DNA from: an uncultured Faecalibacterium sp.
GTDB lineage: Bacteria > Bacillota > Clostridia > Oscillospirales > Ruminococcaceae
Assembly (NCBI GenBank): GCA_902463235.1
Contig: CABQER010000024.1
Location: 1-11,579, forward strand
DNA: 11,579 bases
Reading direction: 5' to 3'
This document shows positions 6,412 through 11,579 of this stretch, piece after piece; positions within the stretch are counted from its first letter, which is position 1; each line of letters opens with the position of its first letter. The notes beneath the pieces were generated by a model, which had not been told where the DNA came from, ran no database searches, and was given only the letters and a program-made list of their open reading frames with translations. The translations under genes and the position numbers were made by a program.

Positions 6412-6951
6412 TTAGTAGTTGATCTTTTTCAGCTCAAAGTAGCTCTGCGGATGTGCGCACACCGGGCACTTGAGCGGTGCGGACTTGCCGATATAGGTGT
6501 AGCCGCAGTTCCGGCACTGCCATACCTGCTGCTCCTCGCGGGCAAAGACCTTGTTGTTTTTCAGGTTTTCGGCCAGCGCACGGTAGCGCTCCTCGTGCTC
6601 CTTCTCGATCTGTGCCACCATGGTGAACAGTGCTGCGATCTGAGGGAAGCCCTCTTCTTTGGCCTCCTTAGCCATGCGGGGGTACATCTCGGTCCACTCG
6701 TCGTGCTCACCGCCTGCTGCCATGTCCAGACAAGTCAGGGTATCGGGGATCGCGCCGCCGCACAGCAGCTTGAACCAGATCTTTGCGTGCTCCTTCTCAT
6801 TGCCGGCGGTCTCCTCAAAGATCGCGGCCAGCTGCTCGTAGCCTTCTTTTTTTGCCATGCTGGCAAAGAAGGTGTACTTGTTGCGTGCCTGGCTCTCGCC
6901 TGCAAACGCTTCCATCAGATTTTTCTCGGTTTTGGTACCCTTCAGTTCCAT
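6412..6951 (-). CDS. rbr: Rubrerythrin
   Basis: Rubrerythrin is a cytoplasmic non-haem iron protein that reduces hydrogen peroxide in anaerobes. At 179 residues it has the usual two parts. The N-terminal four-helix ferritin-like domain carries diiron ligands, including E19 in FAGES, the ExxH at E52-H55 and the ExxH at E116-H119. The C-terminal rubredoxin domain has CRNC (146-149) and CPVC (162-165) for one iron. The start at 6951 has AAAGGAG close upstream. The gene has its own promoter and terminator, so it stands alone. Its leader is about 100 bases and holds a dyad, GGATCG/CGATCC (6985-6990 with 6993-6998). The reductase partner is not in the window. Confidence 0.97.
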   Translation of the reverse strand: MELKGTKTEKNLMEAFAGESQARNKYTFFASMAKKEGYEQLAAIFEETAGNEKEHAKIWFKLLCGGAIPDTLTCLDMAAGGEHDEWTEMYPRMAKEAKEEGFPQIAALFTMVAQIEKEHEERYRALAENLKNNKVFAREEQQVWQCRNCGYTYIGKSAPLKCPVCAHPQSYFELKKINY

Positions 6952-7056
6952 GATGCTCTCCTTTCAAAAACGGATCTTCTGTCAGGATCGACCGATCCCG
7001 GCTCTATCATTCAGCCCGGCGGTAATTTTTTCGCCTGCGGCTCAGGTTCTGAACAG

Positions 7057-7085
7057 AGTATACCATATTTTTTGATGGAAATCAA
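7057..7085 (-). promoter_or_regulatory. Promoter of rubrerythrin
   Basis: On the minus strand, TTGATT (7080-7085) is followed after 17 bases by TATACT (7057-7062). The same two hexamers with the same spacing occur at the aldolase promoter (11444-11472). Confidence 0.75.
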
Positions 7086-7103
7086 GAACGATTCCTATTT
7101 ATT

Positions 7104-7120
7104 CTGAGAATATTTCTCAG
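7104..7120. promoter_or_regulatory. Palindrome upstream of the rubrerythrin promoter
   Basis: CTGAGAATATTTCTCAG has perfect 7-base arms around TAT. Read as a 7-1-7 element, TGAGAAT-A-TTTCTCA, it matches 11 of 14 positions of the Fur box pattern TGATAAT-N-ATTATCA. Its centre is about 30 bases upstream of the -35 box, and it overlaps the stop codon of the upstream gene. Fur- or PerR-type control of a peroxide-reducing protein would make sense, but this is inference. It could instead be a weak hairpin ending the upstream transcript, though it lacks a T-run. Confidence 0.4.
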
Positions 7121-9849
7121 TTATGCTGCTTCAGTGCACACACAGCAATGCTCAGGGCGCTCCACGCTGCCTGGTACATCAGCACCGTTGCCACCGAAAG
7201 CTCCCAGATGCTGCCTGCACTGGTGAGCAGCGCTGCAATGATAATGGAGAACAGCACCGAGACCATCTGTACCGTGGTGGCGCTGCTCTCGGCGTTCTGG
7301 GCCTGATCCGCAGCCTGCAGACCGCCGGTCAGGCTGGCAAACGCCTTGAGATGGATCATGCAGCAGGTATCCTCCGGGTCTTTCGGTGCGGCCTTGATGG
7401 CGTTGCACTGCTCCTGATCCAGCACGGTGATCATGCCTTCCGGCAGGCGGTATGCTTCGGTAATGTGGTGTGCAGTCAGACTGGGGTCCTGGCATGTGAC
7501 CAGCAGGCGGATGTTCTCCTTTTGCAGCACGGCAAGGCCGCGGGCCACATTGCGCCCGCCCACATATTTCAGCACGAACATAGCGTGCAGATTGCCGGAC
7601 ACAGCCAGATACAAAATTTGCAGCTCGCCGTTCTTCGAGTGCTGCATCTCGTATTCCTCGTCCGGCAGTGGCACGCCCTCCTGCTCCAGATAGCGGCGGG
7701 TACCAATGAGAATGCGGTTGTTATCGCACCAGGCGGAAAAGCCCAGCCCATGGTGCTGCTCCAGATCCTTGACCGGGAACAGGATGTCTGTGCGTTCCTC
7801 AACGATCTGGCGGAACAGCCCCTTCAGGGTGCCGTGGCTCCCGTTCAGCACGCTGGCCGCGTACAAGATGGCGCGGTCGATGCGGCCGCCCTTGAAGATG
7901 CGGATATCCTCCAGCTGTGCGCTGTCGGCGGTGAACAGGTCGTCTGCATCGATCTGCAGCGTATCAATGCCGCCCAGCTGCTCAATGGCCTGCCAACCGG
8001 GCACGACTGCGCCCACAGCCGCAGCCGCACGCTGCAGCCGTAGCGAGGCAACGCCCGCAATCAGGGTAGAAGAAAGCGGTGCGCCCATGCACAGCACAGC
8101 GGCCATGGCAGCCGCCGCTTTGTTCCAGCCGGCACCTGCCAGCAGGAACAGCACACCGCTGAGCAGGGCAACGCCCAGCAGGATGTACGAAACTTTGCGT
8201 GCACGGCGCTCGCTTGCGCGTTCACTCAAGCTCTGCTCCACAAAGCCGTCAGCTTCCTTCATCGGGCGGCTCAGCAGCACCCAGGGGTCCTTCTGTTCCA
8301 GATCCCGTGCAAGGGCACGCAGCAGGTCTTTGTCCTTGGCGCGGTAGGCGCCCTCGAACTCCACACCATTGGTCACCAGCTCATAGCCGCCCTTGACAGC
8401 AGCCAGCATCACCCGGCTGCCCAGCAGCGCAAGGAACAGCCCCAGCGCGGCCATGCCGCTGAGCAGCGAGATGCCGGTGGTGCCGCGGTAAACATTTGCG
8501 TTCAGCATGGCTGTAACCGCCTGCACCAGCGCTGCTACTGCGGCCAGCGCCGGCATCGTCTCGGAAGAAGACCGTCCGCGCAGGCCGTTCAGGCCGTCGC
8601 GCAGCACCGGGAAGCCCACGCACAGGCTTGCTGCCAGCAGCAGCAGGTTTGCACCATAGAATGCCGCCGGGGCAGCATCCGGGTCCAGCGCCGCCATGGC
8701 GGGCAGCAGCCCATCCGATACCAAACCAAAATGCAGCAGCACCACAGCCAGAATGCCGCCTAGCACGCAGCGCAGCGTCAGCTCTGCACTCATACGGTGC
8801 AGCTTATCCACCGTAGCCTCCGGCTCGGGCAGCTCCGTTTCGGCATGTTCCTCCGGAGACACCGCGTCCTCCGCCTCAGCTTTCAGTTCCGGCTGTGGCG
8901 CAGCGGATGCCTTCTCCGGTGCCTGCTGCGGCTCTTCGCCGTCCAGCGGCAGCAGCGGCAGGCTCATGGTGTCCTCTTTTGCGGCAGGCTCCTCTGCCGG
9001 GGCCAAAGGTGCCTGCGGTGCGTCCTCGCTCTGCGCCTTGCCAAAGAAATCGGCCACCGGCTGCTTTTCCGGCTGCTCCGTTTTTTTCGGCTGCGGCACA
9101 GGTTCCGGCTGCAGCTCCGGTGCCGTCTCCTTTACCGCTGCAAACACAGCCGCGGGCAGCGGTGCACCGGACGGTTTCTTTTTGCTTTCAGCCGGTTCAG
9201 TTTCTGCTGCCGGGGCTGCTTCGGCCCTCGGTGCAGGCTTTTCCGGCTTCTGGTCGCTCAGGCCGTTGATCATCGCCTTGAGCTGTGCCATCTCCTGCTG
9301 CTCCTGCTCTTCCTGCGGCAGCAGCACCTCCGGCGCATTCTTGGGGTGCCGGAGAGGCTTTGCCGTGCTATGCTGCTCTGCGGGTCTTGCCGCCGGGACA
9401 GCGCTCTGCCGGGGTGTTTCCGGCTTCACTGCCGCCGGGGGTTCCGCCGTTTGCGGTGCAGATTTTTCCTCCGGCTTTTTGGCGGGTGCTTCCGGCTGTG
9501 CATCCTCTGCTTCCTTCTCCAGAAAAGGCCACGGGGCCAGTTCCTGTTCCGGGTCTGCCTCCGGCTTCAGCATCAGTTCCAGATCCGCTTCCGGCTCCGG
9601 CTGCGCATCCTCACCCAGCCGCACCTCACCGGTTGGCATTTCCTGCGGCTGCTCTGCTGCAGCTTCGTCAGTCTCCTGCTTTTCCTTACCACGGCCAAAC
9701 AGGCCAAACCGTTTCTGCGGCTTTTCCTCCGGCTGGTTTTCGTCTCTCCGGGTCATCTCCTCCGGGATATCCACCGCCGTGGTGCTGAAAAAGGAGCGGA
9801 ACTTTTCATCCGGGGTCATTTCCCGGCCATTATTTTTATCTTTCGGCAT
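7117..9849 (-). CDS. P-type ATPase-like membrane pseudoenzyme with long disordered N-terminus
   Basis: This 910-residue protein has no obvious intact catalytic family. Residues 1 to about 350 are rich in Pro, Glu, Ala and Lys with no hydrophobic segment, so probably disordered. Then come about eight membrane spans (near 357-378, 395-416, 432-450, 460-484, 553-573, 577-603, 861-880 and 886-906). This is the six-plus-two order of metal-transporting P1B ATPases. After span six the text resembles their P-domain entry: AIEQLGGIDTLQID (621-634) stands where those enzymes read A-LE-LG-VDTVVFD. However, DKTGTLT is replaced by DADDLFT (634-640), CPC in span six by CMGAP (587-591), TGD by TCQD (785-788), GDGxND is absent, and the segment between spans four and five has no TGES. 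It therefore cannot couple ATP in the usual way. It is probably cotranscribed with rlmB, 48 bases upstream. The start has AGGAGGG. The function is unknown. Confidence 0.75.
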   Translation of the reverse strand: MPKDKNNGREMTPDEKFRSFFSTTAVDIPEEMTRRDENQPEEKPQKRFGLFGRGKEKQETDEAAAEQPQEMPTGEVRLGEDAQPEPEADLELMLKPEADPEQELAPWPFLEKEAEDAQPEAPAKKPEEKSAPQTAEPPAAVKPETPRQSAVPAARPAEQHSTAKPLRHPKNAPEVLLPQEEQEQQEMAQLKAMINGLSDQKPEKPAPRAEAAPAAETEPAESKKKPSGAPLPAAVFAAVKETAPELQPEPVPQPKKTEQPEKQPVADFFGKAQSEDAPQAPLAPAEEPAAKEDTMSLPLLPLDGEEPQQAPEKASAAPQPELKAEAEDAVSPEEHAETELPEPEATVDKLHRMSAELTLRCVLGGILAVVLLHFGLVSDGLLPAMAALDPDAAPAAFYGANLLLLAASLCVGFPVLRDGLNGLRGRSSSETMPALAAVAALVQAVTAMLNANVYRGTTGISLLSGMAALGLFLALLGSRVMLAAVKGGYELVTNGVEFEGAYRAKDKDLLRALARDLEQKDPWVLLSRPMKEADGFVEQSLSERASERRARKVSYILLGVALLSGVLFLLAGAGWNKAAAAMAAVLCMGAPLSSTLIAGVASLRLQRAAAAVGAVVPGWQAIEQLGGIDTLQIDADDLFTADSAQLEDIRIFKGGRIDRAILYAASVLNGSHGTLKGLFRQIVEERTDILFPVKDLEQHHGLGFSAWCDNNRILIGTRRYLEQEGVPLPDEEYEMQHSKNGELQILYLAVSGNLHAMFVLKYVGGRNVARGLAVLQKENIRLLVTCQDPSLTAHHITEAYRLPEGMITVLDQEQCNAIKAAPKDPEDTCCMIHLKAFASLTGGLQAADQAQNAESSATTVQMVSVLFSIIIAALLTSAGSIWELSVATVLMYQAAWSALSIAVCALKQHN

Positions 9850-9897
9850 TCTTGTCCCTCCTGTAATTCAAATTGAGGTTCCGGCCCGAATGCCGGA

Positions 9898-10707
9898 TCA
9901 TGCCTGCTGTGCTGCGCGCTGGGACTGGATCTCGTACAGAATAATGCCCGCAGCCACCGACACGTTGTAGCTGTCCACACCGGTGCCCGGTGCTGCCATA
10001 TCCAGCCGCACCACGCCGTCGCACAGCTTTTTCACCAGCTGCGAAACACCGCTGCCCTCGCTGCCCAGCACCAGTGCAATGGGGCCGGTCAGGTTGTTCC
10101 TGCGCAGAGACACGCCGTCCATATCGGCGCAGTAGACGAACACACCCTGCTCCTTCAGGCGGCGGATGGTCTCGCCGATGTTGGCCACACGAGCCACCGG
10201 CAGGCGTTCTGCGGCACCTGCGCTGGACTTGATGACGGTAGGCGTGACCGATGCGCCGCCGCGCTTTGGGATCACGATGCCATGCGCACCGCACAGCAGA
10301 GCACTGCGCATCACGGCACCCAGATTGTGCGGGTCTTCAATGCCATCGCTCAGCACCAGAAAAGGTGCCTCACCCTTGTCCTTGGCTGCTGCCATCAGGT
10401 CGTCTACCGTCACGTATTCGATCTCGCTGGCAAATGCCGCCACACCCTGATGGCTCTCGGTGCCGGTCATCAGGCGCAGCTTATTGGGGTGCACCCGCTT
10501 CACCGTGGCACCCGCATCCTTTGCCAATGCGGTATAGTAAGCCGCCACGGCCGGAGCCATGCCCTCAGCAATGAGCACGGTGTCCACGCCGGAACCGCTT
10601 TTCAGCAGTTCGGTCACCGGATTTTTGCCATAAACAAGGCTCTCGTTCTTCTGCAGCGGCTCTTCCGGGCTGCGGCGCGGACGGCGCGGCTGGTTCTTTT
10701 CTTCCAT
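9898..10707 (-). CDS. rlmB: 23S rRNA (guanosine-2'-O-)-methyltransferase RlmB family
   Basis: This is a SpoU/TrmH-type SPOUT methyltransferase of 269 residues. RlmB methylates the 2'-O of G2251 in the P-loop of 23S rRNA using S-adenosylmethionine. LVYGKNPVTELL (24-35) is the usual start of the RNA-binding domain, after a basic leader of about 20 residues. The knot domain carries motif 1 (NLGAVMRSA, 128-136), motif 2 (LVLGSEGSG, 212-220) and motif 3 (SYNVSVAAG, 246-254). The start at 10707 has AAGGAG; a longer frame reads through the leader. The leader contains competing hairpins around the ribosome site. The 48-base gap to the next gene has a six-bp hairpin (9880-9897) but no T-run. Subfamily naming is less certain than the fold, since TrmH-like paralogues share these motifs. 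Confidence 0.88.
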   Translation of the reverse strand: MEEKNQPRRPRRSPEEPLQKNESLVYGKNPVTELLKSGSGVDTVLIAEGMAPAVAAYYTALAKDAGATVKRVHPNKLRLMTGTESHQGVAAFASEIEYVTVDDLMAAAKDKGEAPFLVLSDGIEDPHNLGAVMRSALLCGAHGIVIPKRGGASVTPTVIKSSAGAAERLPVARVANIGETIRRLKEQGVFVYCADMDGVSLRRNNLTGPIALVLGSEGSGVSQLVKKLCDGVVRLDMAAPGTGVDSYNVSVAAGIILYEIQSQRAAQQA

Positions 10708-10718
10708 GATGATTTTCT

Positions 10719-10789
10719 CCTTCCGTTGTATCACCGGAAGGTGCTGTGCACACCCTCCAAAAGGCGCGCCGCACTCTGGGCCGCGCACC
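10719..10789 (-). promoter_or_regulatory. Structured rlmB leader, candidate RNA switch
   Basis: In minus-strand order: GGTGCGC (10783-10789) pairs with GCGCGCC (10763-10769), with one wobble, followed by TTTT, an attenuator-like hairpin. Next, GGAGGGTG (10751-10758) can pair with CACCTTCC (10736-10743), 8 bp with one wobble and a 7-base loop. But CCTTCCG (10735-10741) can also pair with CGGAAGG (10719-10725), which holds the ribosome site. The two pairings share the CCTTCC segment, so only one can form at a time. I match it to no known riboswitch class. Confidence 0.5.
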
Positions 10790-10800
10790 GGTATAGTCTG

Positions 10801-10829
10801 AAGATGATAACTCATCTTGAAGTATAGCA
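10801..10829 (-). promoter_or_regulatory. Promoter of rlmB with a hairpin at the start point
   Basis: TGCTATACT on the minus strand (10821-10829) is an extended -10 box; the -35 (TGGCAA, 17 bases upstream) is poor. Just downstream, AAGATGA (10801-10807) and TCATCTT (10812-10818) form a 7-bp inverted repeat across the expected start point, possibly an operator or a 5'-end hairpin. The leader to the ATG is about 105 bases. Confidence 0.5.
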
Positions 10830-11002
10830 TAAGCCGAACTTGTTTGCCAGCAAATTACCGTTTTTTATCCGCGTCCAGCAAAAGTTTTTCTGTTCGTGGT
10901 GCCGGAGACCGTTTCCGCTTTTTTGCAGAAATGTTCTGCCGCCCTGCATCAGCTTTACCCGGCTGCTGGGTAGATATCCCTCTGTTTTGCCGGAGAAAAA
11001 AG

Positions 11003-11276
11003 TTTTCCACAAAAACGCGGTATACAATCCGTAGAAGAGCGATTATTTTTCCACATGTTGAAAACCCTGTGGAGAAAGTTCAAAAGTCCAGCTTTAAAGC
11101 CTGTTTTGCCTGTGGAATTCCACACTTTCCACAAGGTTTTCCACTTTTTGGTTCGACCTTTTTTGATTTCCTGCGTACAATTTGTAGAATACAAGTCGGA
11201 AATATGACAATTTTTTGAACTGCATCCTGTCCGCTTTTGCCAAATTGCCCAATATCATTTTGACGAATGTGGATCT
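11003..11276. other. Cluster of DnaA-box-like 9-mers
   Basis: Seven to eight sites resemble the DnaA box TTATCCACA. They are TTTTCCACA at 11003-11011 and 11047-11055, TTCTCCACA (minus) at 11068-11076, the back-to-back pair in palindrome TGTGGAATTCCACA (11111-11124), CTTTCCACA at 11125-11133, TTTTCCACT at 11137-11145, and AGATCCACA (minus) at 11268-11276. None is an exact consensus box. The stretch is non-coding and AT-richer than its neighbours. Genes on both sides point away from it. It could be a replication origin, a DnaA-binding reservoir or a regulatory array for another factor. No dnaA or dnaN gene is in the window. Confidence 0.45.
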
Positions 11277-11370
11277 GTGTTGAAAATCCGTCCTTCATCA
11301 CGCTTTCTGTCTTTCGGCCGCTTATTGCACATTATATGGAAATTTGTTGCATTCTATCGAATATACGCGC

Positions 11371-11402
11371 TTCTGGCAGTAACCCCCTGCACCCTGCCAG
11401 AA
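11371..11402. repeat. Nine-bp hairpin upstream of the aldolase promoter
   Basis: TTCTGGCAG (11371-11379) pairs perfectly with CTGCCAGAA (11394-11402) around a 14-base loop. No T-run follows on either strand, so it is not a clear terminator. It ends about 40 bases before the -35 box and may be an operator. Confidence 0.5.
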
Positions 11403-11443
11403 ACAGAATCCCCGCATTGTTACAGGAAAAACACCGGTTTGGA

Positions 11444-11472
11444 TTGATTTTGGCCGCTGTTTGGGGTATACT
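11444..11472 (+). promoter_or_regulatory. Promoter of the aldolase gene
   Basis: TTGATT (11444-11449) and TATACT (11467-11472) are 17 bases apart. The start point would be near 11479, giving a leader of about 75 bases. The boxes and spacing are identical to those of the rubrerythrin promoter. Confidence 0.75.
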
Positions 11473-11553
11473 AATTCTGTAGGTTCGTTAAACCGTGCAC
11501 AAAGCGGATATGAAACGAGCAAGACCCCAATGATTTTGTGGAGGTAATGAATA

Positions 11554-11579
11554 ATGTTGGTAAATGCAACCGAAATGCT
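11554..11579 (+). CDS. fba: Class II fructose-bisphosphate aldolase, N-terminal fragment
   Basis: Only the first eight codons are present (MLVNATEM) before the window ends. Class II fructose-bisphosphate aldolases of Clostridia commonly start MLV-x-A-x-EM, so this is the best guess. The enzyme would split fructose-1,6-bisphosphate in glycolysis using zinc. GGAGGT lies eight bases before the ATG, and a good promoter lies upstream. It is a real gene start, but the product call rests on eight residues. Confidence 0.55.

Noticed and set aside
10708..10830. 41-residue N-terminal extension of RlmB
   Set aside because: It would begin inside the -10 region and translate the leader hairpins; the ATG at 10707 has a good ribosome site.
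10817..11301. Several ORFs of 64-133 codons in the right non-coding region
   Set aside because: They have no ribosome sites, no recognisable motifs and cysteine/phenylalanine-rich composition, and they overlap one another on both strands.
1..11579. CRISPR array, tRNA or rRNA genes, insertion sequence with transposase, phage genes
   Set aside because: I looked for regularly spaced direct repeats, cloverleaf and CCA ends, and transposase, integrase or phage motifs, and saw none.

Overview
The window looks like chromosome from a GC-rich Clostridia of the Oscillospiraceae, most like Faecalibacterium. This is inferred from GC-rich coding with low-GC control regions, strong AGGAGG-type ribosome sites, a rubrerythrin, three-domain Ig-like secreted protein architecture and an aldolase N-terminus typical of Clostridia; no similarity search was possible. 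Nearly all genes lie on the minus strand. Only a small ORF near 5.1 kb and the aldolase gene at the right edge are on the plus strand.

Layout, left to right. 1-578 has no gene: it holds a minus-strand promoter flanked by two matching palindromic operators (the gene is off the left edge), then a run of long hairpins, the last of which (451-488) terminates the tcdA transcript. 579-4903 is a tRNA maturation block transcribed leftward: rnz (RNase Z), cca (tRNA nucleotidyltransferase), mnmA (U34 thiolation) and tcdA (cyclic t6A37 formation). rnz and cca overlap by 4 bases. mnmA-tcdA has its own promoter, whose -35 covers the cca stop codon. cca carries a 234-bp terminal-inverted-repeat element inserted in frame. 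A 57-codon plus-strand ORF (5024-5197) and a secreted Ig-like protein (5243-6184) converge on a shared terminator. Rubrerythrin follows (6412-6951). Then come a 910-residue membrane protein (7117-9849), which appears to be a P-type ATPase that has lost its catalytic motifs and gained a long disordered N-terminus, and rlmB (9898-10707), with a structured leader that can hide its ribosome site. 10708-11553 is a non-coding, AT-richer region with a cluster of DnaA-box-like sequences. The window ends in the first codons of a class II fructose-bisphosphate aldolase gene on the plus strand.

How it fits together: RNase Z and CCA enzyme together make mature tRNA 3' ends, MnmA and TcdA modify the anticodon loop, and RlmB methylates 23S rRNA, so much of the window serves translation. 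The least expected items are the in-frame repeat element in cca, the ATPase-like pseudoenzyme, the possible RNA switch in the rlmB leader, and the DnaA-box-like cluster, from which genes on both sides are transcribed away.
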